The position numbers and the translations under genes were made by a program. Below, in pieces: positions 33,766 through 42,581 of a stretch of 64,000 bases of DNA. The stretch is from Acrocarpospora pleiomorpha (lineage in GTDB: Bacteria > Actinomycetota > Actinomycetes > Streptosporangiales > Streptosporangiaceae). The first letter of the stretch is position 1. Each line of letters starts with the position of its first letter. The DNA is taken from contig NZ_BLAF01000011.1 of assembly GCF_009687885.1 (NCBI RefSeq), forward strand, positions 124,001-188,000. The letters run 5' to 3'. A model generated the notes under the pieces. That model did no database searches and was not told the origin of the DNA. It was given only the letters and a program-made list of their open reading frames with translations.

Positions 33766-35691
33766 CTATGGCATCCAGGTGATCACGAGCCGCGGTGCGG
33801 TCATGCTCTCTCTGGTGCCGAAGGCAATCATTCCGTTCTGACTTTCATCGGACTTCTTGATGAGCCAGCCGAAGTTCGGATTCGTGCCGTCCAGGAATTC
33901 GGCCACGTCGGCGGTCACATCGTACTCGATGACACCGGATTGATTGTTGGTGATGATCTGGGTTTCGGTGGGAGGTTCCGCCCACGGATGGACTGATGGG
34001 TTGCCGGGCTGGCCCATTTCCCATTCCGCCGCTCCAGTGCAGTTCTTGGCCTGATTGGCGATCTGACCGTCGACGGCGCAGTTCCATGTCGCGCCGGACC
34101 CGGTTCCACGATCCGATTCCGTACCATTGCCCTCAGCCCAATCGACCAGCACACGGTGAACGCCGACCGGCCTACCGGAGGAACCCCAATTGTTTCCGTT
34201 GTCGGTGATGGTGAGCCGTAGTTTCGCGGCGAGCACCGTTCCGCCGCCGATTTCCGCTTCCATCGCGGCCTGATCGAAGCGCACGACACTGCGATTGTCG
34301 CCGCTCGCCCGTACGACCATTAGCGCTGCGCTGCCCTCGTTCTTATTTGCTTGCCCGCTTCGTACATACGTGTCCGCGCTCGCGGTGAACTCACTTGAGA
34401 ACGGTCCCTCGGACAGTCGCGCCAGCGCCCACGCGTTACTGGCGCCTTCATGCGCGGCACCTGCCACGACAATCTTGCCGTCCTGCTGTTCCGCGATAGC
34501 GCTGAGGTTGTCATCGGCGGAGCTCAACGGTATGACGAGCGAGCCGTTCGTGCCGAAAGAGGTGTCGAGGGTGCCATCCGGGTTGAACTGCCTGACGGCA
34601 CTGTCCTGGGCGCTGCCGGTCCCCTCGTAGCCGGCGACGAGAATCTTTCCGTCGGGGCGGATGGCGAGGGCGTTCGACGAATCGGCGTCGGCTGAGAATG
34701 ACGTGATTACGCTGCCGCCGCTGCCGAATCCGGTGTCAGGCGCTCCGTTGATGCCATAACGGGCGATATAGGTATCACCAGGTCCAGGGATGACTGCGCC
34801 TCCGGTGACGACTATCTTTCCATCTGCCTGCAGCTTGAGATCACGTGCGCCGTTGTGAGTAAGGAAGCTGTCGGTGATACGGCCACCGCTTCCGAATCCT
34901 GTATCCAATGTCCCATTCGCGTTGTAACGCAGAAGGAACACATCGTCATGGCCGCTCGCATCGAAGTCGCCGAATACTACGAGTTTTCCGTCAGGCTGGA
35001 CGGCGATGGCGTTGCCTCGATCGTTGGGTGTCGGTGACGTACTGATCGGAGTGGTTACGAATCCGGAAGAACCGAACCCGAGGTCTGGGGAACCGTCGTT
35101 GTGATAGCGGGCGACGGCCACATCATCATGACCGGCGCCAGTGTTCGTATATCCTGTCGCGACGATTTTTCCGTCGGGTTGCCGAGCGATGCCCAGCAGG
35201 TTGGACGACATGCCGGAGAACAATGTCGCCGCGATTCCCGACGACCCGAAACCTGTGTCGATCGTCCCGTTCGTGTTGTACCGGGCGACCGTCCAGCGAG
35301 CGGTGCCGGTCGGCCGGCTGTAGCCACCGACGAGGATCTTTCCGTCCGGCTGAACGGCCACCGTGTCGAGATTGTCGTCGCCACCGAAGTCGGCCGTAAC
35401 TATGCCCGCCGTCCCGAACGACGCGTCCAGGGCTCCGTCCGCACCATATCGCGCGATCCGCCAGTCGGTATCGGTTCCATTGAATGCGTTGCCGACCGCG
35501 ACAATCTTGCCGTCCGCCTGCAACGTCATCCCCCCGAGATATGCGTTTCCTTCGAACGACGTCGTTATCTTTCCGCCGACCCCGAATGTAGGGTCCAGCT
35601 CGGCTGCCGCCGCGGTGACGGCTCCGATTCCGGTCAAGGTCATTGACAGCGTGATCATGCTCGCTATCGCCAGCCTGAATGATCTTCGCAC
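33766..35691 (-). CDS. Secreted delta-60-repeat protein with C-terminal DNRLRE domain
   Basis: This 641-residue protein begins with a long signal peptide (VRRSFRLAIASM, hydrophobic core, cleavage after AAA near 30). Residues about 32-430 hold seven or eight repeats of about 50 residues, each with L-D-x-x-F-G-x-x-G, V-Q-x-D-G-K-I-V-V-x-G and F-x-L-A-R-Y-like motifs: delta-60 repeats, thought to fold as a beta-propeller. Residues about 440-640 are a DNRLRE domain (TASADTYVRSG, KLRLTITDNG, GVIEYDVTADVAEFLDG). It is an extracellular, probably cell-surface or matrix-binding, protein. The GTG at 35691 is chosen because TAGGAGATCAG lies just upstream. Confidence 0.85.
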   Translation of the reverse strand: MRRSFRLAIASMITLSMTLTGIGAVTAAAAELDPTFGVGGKITTSFEGNAYLGGMTLQADGKIVAVGNAFNGTDTDWRIARYGADGALDASFGTAGIVTADFGGDDNLDTVAVQPDGKILVGGYSRPTGTARWTVARYNTNGTIDTGFGSSGIAATLFSGMSSNLLGIARQPDGKIVATGYTNTGAGHDDVAVARYHNDGSPDLGFGSSGFVTTPISTSPTPNDRGNAIAVQPDGKLVVFGDFDASGHDDVFLLRYNANGTLDTGFGSGGRITDSFLTHNGARDLKLQADGKIVVTGGAVIPGPGDTYIARYGINGAPDTGFGSGGSVITSFSADADSSNALAIRPDGKILVAGYEGTGSAQDSAVRQFNPDGTLDTSFGTNGSLVIPLSSADDNLSAIAEQQDGKIVVAGAAHEGASNAWALARLSEGPFSSEFTASADTYVRSGQANKNEGSAALMVVRASGDNRSVVRFDQAAMEAEIGGGTVLAAKLRLTITDNGNNWGSSGRPVGVHRVLVDWAEGNGTESDRGTGSGATWNCAVDGQIANQAKNCTGAAEWEMGQPGNPSVHPWAEPPTETQIITNNQSGVIEYDVTADVAEFLDGTNPNFGWLIKKSDESQNGMIAFGTRESMTAPRLVITWMP

Positions 35692-35882
35692 CTGATCTCC
35701 TAACTTGCCCTCTCGCACCCCGTGGAGGCCAAGAGTGTGGAAGTGATGTGTTGAGCCTGGACCCGAATCACGCTGGTCTGGGCGAAGACCGACCAGGGCG
35801 ATTCACACAGACCACCCACAGACCACGGCTACTGATCCGTAGCGGCATCGGCAATAATCTGACTCTGACGATGGAGTTGCTG

Positions 35883-36767
35883 ATGATTGACGGCGGATCA
35901 CCTGAGCAGTTACCCGAACAACGTGTGGGAGCCGCGATGAGGTCGGCCCGCATGTCAGCGAGAATCGGCCTACGCAAAATGGCGAAACTCGTGGGTTACA
36001 ACTCCCACTCACAACTCCACGAGTATGAGACGGGCAGCAAGATGCCGTCCGATAAGATCGTCAGACTGTACGAACAAGTACTCGGCATCGACGATGAATC
36101 TTTGCAGTCGGTGCTCGAAGACGCTCGGATCGAACGGCATGGTGATCCTTTTTCGCGCCGTCGCGCTCATCTGCCGATGAGGCTCGAACCCGCATCGCTG
36201 GATCACGCTGCCACGAAGCGCTTTTCGCATGTTTCGGAAGGCTCAGATGAACCCGCTCCCCCGGCTAATCACGTGTTCGTAGCCCGGGCCTTCCGCTGGA
36301 AGCGATATGCGCTACTGGTGCTCGTATTGGTAACGGCGACCGTGGCCGTCCTATGGTCTGCTCGGCAGGCAGGCGACCAGGTTCCGCCTGTCGCTGTCGA
36401 CGGTAGTGATCCCGAGGTACTGGGCTGCGGAAGGGACGCGGAAACCGCGGACAGTGTCAAGATCTTCTATCCTGAGCGCTATCTGGCCGGGTTCTTGGAA
36501 CTTCGGGCGTCCCGGCACTGCCAGGCCAGTTGGGGAAAGTTCATTCACTCGGACGCACTCCAGCAAACGCCCCCGTTGATTGTCGCGGTAAGCGTCCACC
36601 GTCCTGCGGACGGTGCGTCAGCGCCATATGAACATACTTTCGCCGGTCAGGATATCTACGGAAACCTGCTGATGAGCAGCCATACCTGCGTCTATGCTCA
36701 AGTTCGGCTGAAACGAGAGCAGTCGATGTCGCCGTTGTATCGAACTGCGTGCCTGGAAATCAGGTGA
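35883..36767 (+). CDS. Membrane-anchored XRE regulator with extracellular DUF2690 domain
   Basis: This 294-residue protein is in three parts. Residues 15-75 form an XRE helix-turn-helix (RVGAAMRSARMSARIGLRKM, then AKLVGYNSHSQLHEYETGSK). A single TM helix lies near 143-162 (YALLVLVLVTATVAVLW). An extracellular DUF2690-like domain follows near 188-290 (LGCGRDAETADS, LRASRHCQASWGKF, TCVYAQVRLK). The layout suggests a one-component signalling protein that ties DNA binding to an envelope signal. The ATG at 35883 has GGAG six bases upstream. It is divergent from the delta-60 protein, separated by 191 bp, and may control it. Confidence 0.8.
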   Translation: MIDGGSPEQLPEQRVGAAMRSARMSARIGLRKMAKLVGYNSHSQLHEYETGSKMPSDKIVRLYEQVLGIDDESLQSVLEDARIERHGDPFSRRRAHLPMRLEPASLDHAATKRFSHVSEGSDEPAPPANHVFVARAFRWKRYALLVLVLVTATVAVLWSARQAGDQVPPVAVDGSDPEVLGCGRDAETADSVKIFYPERYLAGFLELRASRHCQASWGKFIHSDALQQTPPLIVAVSVHRPADGASAPYEHTFAGQDIYGNLLMSSHTCVYAQVRLKREQSMSPLYRTACLEIR

Positions 36768-36891
36768 GCGAGATCTTCGATGGCTTTGGTGCGCCATAGC
36801 GAGCCCTGCGAATTGGGCCTGGGTAAAGAATTCGGCCGCACCCCACACCGCGACGAGCGCGTCCCGTGCAGAGCTCGAAGCGTGCGGCGTC

Positions 36892-37884
36892 TCACGTAGG
36901 GGGATGCCGGTGCAGGCGTCTCAGGGCGAAGGCGAGTTGGAGGCGGAGGCGGCCTTGCGGGTCGCGGACGTTCCAGCCGAGGAGGTGTTCCGCGCGGGTG
37001 AGGCGGTCCTGGAGGGTCGAGTGGTGGAGGGTGAGGGCGGTGGCGGCCGTGCGGAGGCTTGGTTCCGACGCGGCGGCGTACAGGGTGGACAGCATCCAGG
37101 GTGCTGCGGTGGCCGCGTGGTCTAGAGCTCGGACGTCGGGCGCCGGCTCGGTGTCGGCGCCTACCGCGGTGGCCAGGACCATGAGGCCGCCCAGTTCGTC
37201 GGCCCGTACCACCCTTGGGCCCGGATCTTGCTCGTCTCCTTCGGCCGCGAACCGGAGCGCGGTCTTGGCCGCCGTCCAGGAGGTGGGAAGGTCGGCCACG
37301 CGCCCGACGGTTCCGACTCCCGCCCGCCGCCCAGGGCTGGCGCGCGTGCCGGTGTGTTCGATCGCGGGTGGGGCACCCGCGATGGCCACGGCCCAGACGC
37401 CGGTCTCGGGGAGGCGGAGGCGGCGGGCCGCGTGCAGGCGGTCGGCCTCGGTGGCGGTCGGGTCGAGGAGGAGTTCGACCAAGGCGGGGTCGCTGGCCGA
37501 GGGGGCCCGGCCGCGGGTGCGTTCCAGGGCGTCGCGGGCGACTCCGGTGGCTCGTTCGAGGACCATCAGGTCGACCGCCCCGGCGGGTCCGGGCCGCTCC
37601 AGCCACAGTACGGCGTGCTCGTACCCCAGCGGCGCGTGCAACCAGGCGGGATCGGGCGGGGCCACGGCGTCGTCCCGGCGCCCGTCGCCCAGGACGCGCA
37701 CGTTCACCCGGTGATCGGGATCGATGAGGCGGGCCGGGCAGCCCGCCAGCACCGCCGCTCCCCGGACGATCGCCTCCAGCCCGGCCCTGGTCGCCACCAG
37801 ACCGTCGAAGTAGGCGATGACCTGGACGGCGGCGCTGGCGTCCGGGTCGAGCGCGGCCAGCCTGCCGGCAAGCTCTCTCACCAT
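36892..37884 (-). CDS. PucR-type helix-turn-helix regulator
   Basis: This 330-residue protein carries the C-terminal PucR helix-turn-helix: TALTLHHSTLQDRLTRAEHL, then LGWNVRDPQGRLRLQLAFAL near residues 283-322. The middle part resembles the GGDEF-like domain of CdaR/PucR proteins and the N-terminal 120 residues a short sensory domain. PucR proteins usually activate local catabolic genes in response to metabolites. The ATG at 37884 lies 29 bp after the esterase stop, so both genes are probably in one operon, with the regulator second. Confidence 0.85.
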   Translation of the reverse strand: MVRELAGRLAALDPDASAAVQVIAYFDGLVATRAGLEAIVRGAAVLAGCPARLIDPDHRVNVRVLGDGRRDDAVAPPDPAWLHAPLGYEHAVLWLERPGPAGAVDLMVLERATGVARDALERTRGRAPSASDPALVELLLDPTATEADRLHAARRLRLPETGVWAVAIAGAPPAIEHTGTRASPGRRAGVGTVGRVADLPTSWTAAKTALRFAAEGDEQDPGPRVVRADELGGLMVLATAVGADTEPAPDVRALDHAATAAPWMLSTLYAAASEPSLRTAATALTLHHSTLQDRLTRAEHLLGWNVRDPQGRLRLQLAFALRRLHRHPPT

Positions 37885-37913
37885 GCCATCCTGCCTCAGC
37901 CCGCCAGGTACGA

Positions 37914-38876
37914 CTAGGCGCCGAGGATCCGCCGCAGCCACCTCAGCCGCGCCGCCTTCGCCTCCTGCGAGATCGCGGCCTGCGGCGCCATCATGTCGAA
38001 CCCGTGGAACCCGCCGGGCCACACGTGCAGCTCGGCCACGCCGCCCGACTGCCAGATGCCGGTGGCGTACGCGACGTCCTCGTCCCGGAAGGTCTCGGCC
38101 GAGCCGACGTCGACGAAGGCAGGCGGCAGGCCGGACAGGTCGGCGGCCCGCGCGGGCGCGGCGTACGGGGAGACGTCGGGGCCGCCGCGCCGGTCGCCGA
38201 GCAGCGCCGTCCAGCCGGTGTCGTTCGAGGTTCTGTCCCAGACGCCCAGGCCCGCCATCTGGTGGCTGGACACGGTGTCGTTCCTGTCGTCGAGCATCGG
38301 GCAGATCAGCAGCTGGCCGATCAGAGCGGGGCCGCCCCGGTCGCGGGCCAGCAGCGCCACGGCCGCCGCGAGGCCGCCGCCCGCGCTCGCGCCCGCGACG
38401 ATGATCCTCCCTGGGTCGACGCCGATCTCGTCGGCGTGCTTGGCCGTCCACACCAGGCCCGCGTAGCTGTCCTCGACCGGCGCGGGGTGCGGGTGTTCGG
38501 GCGCGAGCCGGTACTCCACCGAGACGACCGCCAGCTTCAGCTCCACGACCATGTCGAGCATCTCGGTGGGGATCAGTCGGTTGGTGCCCAGGATCATGCC
38601 GCCGCCGTGGATGTTGTAGAGCGCGGGCACCGGTTCCGTCTCGCCCGCCGGGCGCAGGACGAGCAGCGAGATGTCGGGCTCGCCCGCCGGACCGGGGACG
38701 GTCAGCTCCGTGACGTCGATCGCGCCGCCGCGGGTGAAGTCCTCCTCCGGCATGAACGGCGCATCGCGCAGCGCGGGCAGCGTCTCCATCGTCAGGGACG
38801 GCGGTATGAACTCTGCCATCACGGTCAGCGCGGCGGCCAGCTCGGGGTCGAACGGCGGCGGGGTGGGTACGGTCAT
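37914..38876 (-). CDS. Alpha/beta-hydrolase esterase, hormone-sensitive-lipase family
   Basis: This 320-residue protein is a family IV esterase. It has the oxyanion motif HGGGMILG near 90-97, the nucleophile motif GASAGGG near 162-168 (Ser in G-A-S-A-G), DVGSAETFRDEDVAYA with the catalytic Asp region, and GGFHGFDMM with the catalytic His. It should hydrolyse short to medium-chain esters in the cytoplasm. AGGAG lies seven bases before the ATG. It is the first gene of a two-gene unit with the PucR regulator. Confidence 0.9.
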   Translation of the reverse strand: MTVPTPPPFDPELAAALTVMAEFIPPSLTMETLPALRDAPFMPEEDFTRGGAIDVTELTVPGPAGEPDISLLVLRPAGETEPVPALYNIHGGGMILGTNRLIPTEMLDMVVELKLAVVSVEYRLAPEHPHPAPVEDSYAGLVWTAKHADEIGVDPGRIIVAGASAGGGLAAAVALLARDRGGPALIGQLLICPMLDDRNDTVSSHQMAGLGVWDRTSNDTGWTALLGDRRGGPDVSPYAAPARAADLSGLPPAFVDVGSAETFRDEDVAYATGIWQSGGVAELHVWPGGFHGFDMMAPQAAISQEAKAARLRWLRRILGA

Positions 38877-39109
38877 GATCGGCTCCTGGATGTCGATGGT
38901 GTTACGCGCGGCTGACATCACCGCCTACCAGCATCGTGATCCGGCCCCGCCTCCCGATCGAGCGCCACGCGGCGGAAACCACCCGCCAAATGGCGGAACG
39001 TCTCACGGGGCAATCACCCCATCACCGGCAGGCCTCCCGACGCGCTGGGTCCGGAAATGAGTACGGGCCTACTCATGCGCGGACGAAATCGTCAACATCA
39101 TCGTGAAGT

Positions 39110-39247
39110 ATGACAAGTTCCCCCGAGGGTGATCCGATCCTCCGCTCAGAACCCGGAGACGGCGCGCCCCAGCCGGATGATCCGGACCTGCCGCTGGAAG
39201 CCCCCGACTACGACGCGATCGACCGGGAGGTGGCCGCCCATGCCTAA
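39110..39247 (+). CDS. 45-residue acidic protein coupled to the CHAP gene
   Basis: ATG at 39110 to TAA at 39245-39247 encodes 45 residues beginning MTSSPEGDPILRSEPGDG and ending DYDAIDREVAAHA. It is acidic and Pro-rich and has no hydrophobic segment. Its last codons overlap the ATG (39240) and contain the ribosome site GGGAGG of the CHAP gene, so its translation would open or regulate that start. The ribosome site for this ORF itself is weak. I do not recognise a family. It could be a regulatory leader or a small partner of the lysin-like enzyme. Confidence 0.5.
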   Translation: MTSSPEGDPILRSEPGDGAPQPDDPDLPLEAPDYDAIDREVAAHA

Positions 39248-39950
39248 GGCCAGCGACCTGCTCAAGATGATGGCCGCCTTCGAAGGATACCGAGAGGGGC
39301 GCAGCCAGTCCCTTTTCGGCCGCCGGTACGGCATCCGCCACCGTGCCCCCATATTCAGCGGAGCCAAATGGTGTGACATGTTCCTCGCCGAGTGCGCGCT
39401 CCTGGCGGGCGGCAAGGACATGCTCACGATCGTGGGCGATTTCGCCTTCACGCCCTCCCACGCCAACTGGTTCAAGGAGAACGGACGCTGGCACAAGGGA
39501 GCCGCCGGTATTCGCGCGGGAGACGTGGTGTTCTTCGACTTCCCCGACTCCGAGCCGGGAATCCAGCACGTCGGCGTGGTGGAGAAGGTGCGCTCCGGCA
39601 CGACGATCCAGACGATCGAAGGCAATACGTCAAACGTCGTGGCGCGCCGCTCGCGCAACCTGCGTCACGTCGTCGGGTACGGCAGGCCCGCCTACAACGG
39701 CACGTCCTCGCCGTCCCGTGTCCCGTCCTTCCCGAATTCGGTGACGGCGGGACTCATCGGCGAACTGGACGTGCGCAGCGTGCAAGAACTGCTGATCCAG
39801 CACGGCTTCGGCGTCGGCCCTGACGGCGCCGACGGCGACTTCGGGCCGAACACCCGCCGGGCGCTGCGGAAGTTCCAGCACGCGCACAATCTGCCGGAGA
39901 CCGATCTCCCAGATGACAAAACCTGGCAGGAACTCTGGCTCGCCTGGTGA
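39240..39950 (+). CDS. CHAP amidase with C-terminal peptidoglycan-binding domain
   Basis: This 236-residue protein has a CHAP domain near 28-150 with Cys45 (AKWCDMFLAEC), His110 (PGIQHVGVVE), Glu127 and Asn129 (TIEGNTSN), followed by a PG_binding_1 domain near 170-235 (VRSVQELLIQHGFG, GDFGPNTRRALRKFQ). This layout is shared by phage endolysins and bacterial peptidoglycan hydrolases. There is no signal peptide, so it needs a holin-like or other route, or acts on lysis. No phage genes are nearby. The ATG has GGGAGG nine bases upstream inside the preceding small ORF. Confidence 0.87.
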   Translation: MPKASDLLKMMAAFEGYREGRSQSLFGRRYGIRHRAPIFSGAKWCDMFLAECALLAGGKDMLTIVGDFAFTPSHANWFKENGRWHKGAAGIRAGDVVFFDFPDSEPGIQHVGVVEKVRSGTTIQTIEGNTSNVVARRSRNLRHVVGYGRPAYNGTSSPSRVPSFPNSVTAGLIGELDVRSVQELLIQHGFGVGPDGADGDFGPNTRRALRKFQHAHNLPETDLPDDKTWQELWLAW

Positions 39951-40036
39951 GCGATCCGCGTCGCCGGCAAAAATCCCCACTCGACCTCGGCCGTTCAGTG
40001 AAGTACGGCGGAGTTGCCAGGACTTCAAAACCAGCA

Positions 40037-40816
40037 TCAGGGCTGCGCTGCGCTTGTTGCGGAACCGCCTCCCTCTGGCCTCTCTGAAACTAGCGCTCGT
40101 CCGCCTCGTCTCCTGCGGGCCTTACTACTCGACCTGAGCTCAGCGTGATCTGGCGCCATATCTTTTATCTTTTGCTCTACCTCACCCGCGAATGCTGCTG
40201 CTAGCTTCTCGGACTCTGCGCTGGAAGCCCCCCACTGGACGACAGCAAGCTGAAGCGCTGTCCGATAGATCTTCAGCACCGCTTCGATGTCCTTGACCTT
40301 GGCTTCGGCATCCAGGAGCTTCGCGCGCAGGGCTTCTTCCGATCTCCCAGGGGGAATCGCTGAGGAAGATTGCGCCCCAGTCTCGGTGCCTACAGCAGAA
40401 AGCGCCATCTCATCGGGGAGCTTAGTTGTGTCCCGCGAACGACCAGTCAGCAGCATGAGGAAGGTCTCCATCAGATAAACCCGCCTCCGAAACGTGTCGC
40501 CCTCCCGGCTCGACATCAAGGCCGCCAGCGCCAGGATCACGAGAACGAGAACAGGAAGAGAGGCGATGAAGCCAAGAACTCCAGCTGCGCTTGGTAGGGC
40601 ATAGCCTTTGAGGATCATCACGGATCCGAGCCCAGCGCCCCCGAGGCCCAAGACGAGGCCCACCCTCCGCCCCGTGGTGCCGATTGCCCTCGGCCAGAGC
40701 CTCTCCCACCTGGCAGCGGCAGCGTGCTGTGCAGGCCTCGCATTCCGTTGCCCGGATTTGGCAGCGGGAGTCCTTTCAAGCGCTGACCTGGTCCGCCTTC
40801 TCCGACTCCCCGACAT
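40037..40816 (-). CDS. Membrane protein with coiled-coil region, unknown function
   Basis: This 259-residue protein has a basic N-terminus of about 45 residues and two hydrophobic helices (about 50-70 and 78-104: VGLVLGLGGAGLGSVMI and SLPVLVLVILALAALM). A helical, charged region near 160-225 (EALRAKLLDAEAKVKDIEAV) is likely to form a coiled coil, and the tail is Arg/Ser-rich. No enzyme motif is recognised. The ATG at 40816 has a weak GGGGA site. It is transcribed leftwards, alone, from a 497-bp AT-richer upstream region that contains a CRP-like palindrome. Confidence 0.65.
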   Translation of the reverse strand: MSGSRRRRTRSALERTPAAKSGQRNARPAQHAAAARWERLWPRAIGTTGRRVGLVLGLGGAGLGSVMILKGYALPSAAGVLGFIASLPVLVLVILALAALMSSREGDTFRRRVYLMETFLMLLTGRSRDTTKLPDEMALSAVGTETGAQSSSAIPPGRSEEALRAKLLDAEAKVKDIEAVLKIYRTALQLAVVQWGASSAESEKLAAAFAGEVEQKIKDMAPDHAELRSSSKARRRRGGRALVSERPEGGGSATSAAQP

Positions 40817-41313
40817 TAGAGTCCCCGGCAGGAGTAAGTCGGATCATTGACTCCATTATTAACGATCATCGTTTCCTGCCTTCTACGCTGAAGGTCGAAC
40901 TTGGGATCACCAATCCACCTGATCGCAATCCCCACAAGGAAGATCTATCACAGCGGCAGCAGGAGGCCAATCCGTCCCCGCCGTGACAATCCTTTGAGAA
41001 GAAAGCTACGACCTTCTGCGATAGATCAGGGCCACCGGGAACCCGAATTAGCCGTGATCCAATAGGCATAGCCGACGCCCTTCCCCGTCGAACCGACGTT
41101 TACTCTGCTTGAAGGGGAAGCGAAATGTCGATGTTCGCAACAACTAGACACATTTCGACATCACTTTAAGTTATGATGCATAACACTCAGCAATAGGGTG
41201 CCGGATCGATCTACAACCTGTGATGTTTGTCACATTTTTGCATCGAGGATGGGCGCTTGATCCGCCAGTATGCGGCAGCTTTCGTTCGCTTGTTCTCCGA
41301 GCCCTATACGGCC
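40817..41313. other. 497-bp non-coding region, locally AT-rich
   Basis: No gene is supported. The stretch 41120-41240 is clearly lower in GC than the surroundings. It carries an interrupted inverted repeat (CGAAATGT near 41129 with ACATTTCG near 41152), several TAAGTTATGATG-like AT-rich words and a perfect CRP-type palindrome at 41219. It is likely a regulatory region for the leftward membrane-protein gene. Confidence 0.5.
41219..41234. promoter_or_regulatory. CRP/FNR-like palindrome TGTGA-N6-TCACA
   Basis: TGTGATGTTTGTCACA is an exact match to the CRP consensus TGTGA-N6-TCACA used by actinobacterial CRP/GlxR proteins. It lies about 400 bp upstream of the leftward membrane-protein gene and about 80 bp from the end of the sulfite-oxidase-like gene, so its target is uncertain. 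Confidence 0.5.
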
Positions 41314-42501
41314 TCAAGGCGTGGATTCGACTCGGATGGGGTGGGACAGCACCGGGTGATAGAGGTAGCCGAGGTCATTCCAGGGGACGGTGTCGGGCTG
41401 GGTACGGCCATGATCGTCGGTGGCGCGTACCCGGACGATGTGATCGCCGGGCTCTGGGTCCCAGCTGAACTGCCAGCGGACCCACGCCGCCGGTATCTCC
41501 GCCGGAGCCAGTGACGCCTCCTGCCAAGGGCCCTCGTCGATGCGATATTCGACCGTCGTGACCCGGTTCTCCCCCGCGAACGCACGCCCCCGGATGACTT
41601 GCGGCACCGGCCGCAGCCGTGCCGGCCAGGGCAGTTCCACCAGGCTCGCCACCGGTAGGCCGGTGATCGGCATACCAGGTGAGGGCGCCTGCGGAGGGTA
41701 GTCCGGGCCGATCAGCACGTAGTCTTCGGTGTTCCACGGAACGTGCAAGGGCTGTTCGGAGACTTCGATCCGGCCCACCCATTTGATGCTGGCCGCGCCG
41801 AGCCATCCGGACACCACGATCCGTGCCGGGTATCCATGATCGGGCGGCAGCGTCTCGCCGTTCATGGCCAGCGCGAGCAGGGTGTCGTCGGCGAGCGCCT
41901 TGGCCAGCGGCATGGGGCGGCGGGCATGGATCTCGTCGAGGGACTCCGGCATCACCTCGCACGCGTCCGGCGTGATCCCGGCGGGTTCGAGCAGGTCGCG
42001 CAACCGGACGCCGGTCCATTCCGCGGTGCCGATCGCACCGCGTCCCCACTGGGTGCCGTCGAACTTGTGTCCGTGCTCCTCGCCAAACAGCATCCGGCGG
42101 TTACCGGCGCACTCGATTGTGCGGATCATTGAGACCATCGGCATTTTCCACAGGTCGGCGTAGGTGTAGGTGATCGGTTCGCGTACCCCACGTCCTTCGA
42201 TCCGGAGCAGCCATCTCTCCGCGTCCAGATGAGGAGTCGGTGCGTGACTGCGAAGGAAGAAACGATCGATCGGGGTGATGTAGCCAGGCATGCGGTCCGG
42301 CCGGATCCCGTAGTCCAGACCGGTCCCGGTGTCCTCCATGAGCTCGGAGGGAGTTGGTTTGACGACCTTGCGTTCCCTGACCGCCTCACGTGAGGGATAA
42401 CCAGGCTCGCTCCCGTACAGGGCCCCACTCAAGGCGTGTCGCCTCCTACGGCTCGCTTGAGCCTCTTCATGAGTCCCCAGCTGGGACACTATTTTTGTCA
42501 T
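41314..42501 (-). CDS. Sulfite-oxidase-family molybdopterin oxidoreductase
   Basis: This 395-residue protein has the SUOX fold. The molybdopterin domain carries the Mo-ligating Cys at about 131 (RTIECAGNRR), preceded by PIDRFFLRSHAPTP and followed by PPDHGYPARIVVSGWLGAAS and SIKWVGRIEVSE. A C-terminal Mo-co dimerisation domain near 280-390 follows (VEYRIDEGPWQEA, WQFSWDPEPGDHIVRVRATD). There is no Tat signal and no haem domain, so it is probably cytoplasmic and takes another electron acceptor. The substrate may be sulfite or another oxo-acceptor. It stands alone; no molybdopterin biosynthesis genes are adjacent. Confidence 0.88.
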   Translation of the reverse strand: MTKIVSQLGTHEEAQASRRRRHALSGALYGSEPGYPSREAVRERKVVKPTPSELMEDTGTGLDYGIRPDRMPGYITPIDRFFLRSHAPTPHLDAERWLLRIEGRGVREPITYTYADLWKMPMVSMIRTIECAGNRRMLFGEEHGHKFDGTQWGRGAIGTAEWTGVRLRDLLEPAGITPDACEVMPESLDEIHARRPMPLAKALADDTLLALAMNGETLPPDHGYPARIVVSGWLGAASIKWVGRIEVSEQPLHVPWNTEDYVLIGPDYPPQAPSPGMPITGLPVASLVELPWPARLRPVPQVIRGRAFAGENRVTTVEYRIDEGPWQEASLAPAEIPAAWVRWQFSWDPEPGDHIVRVRATDDHGRTQPDTVPWNDLGYLYHPVLSHPIRVESTP

Positions 42502-42581
42502 CGTGCCATAGCAGGTTACGGATGCCCTGAACCGGTCCTCTGCGCCGGTGGGAGGCCGCGACGATCCGCTGGAGAAATCGG

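Noticed and set aside
39240..39950. Prophage remnant around the CHAP lysin
   Set aside because: No integrase, structural, holin or attachment-site sequence was seen on either side.
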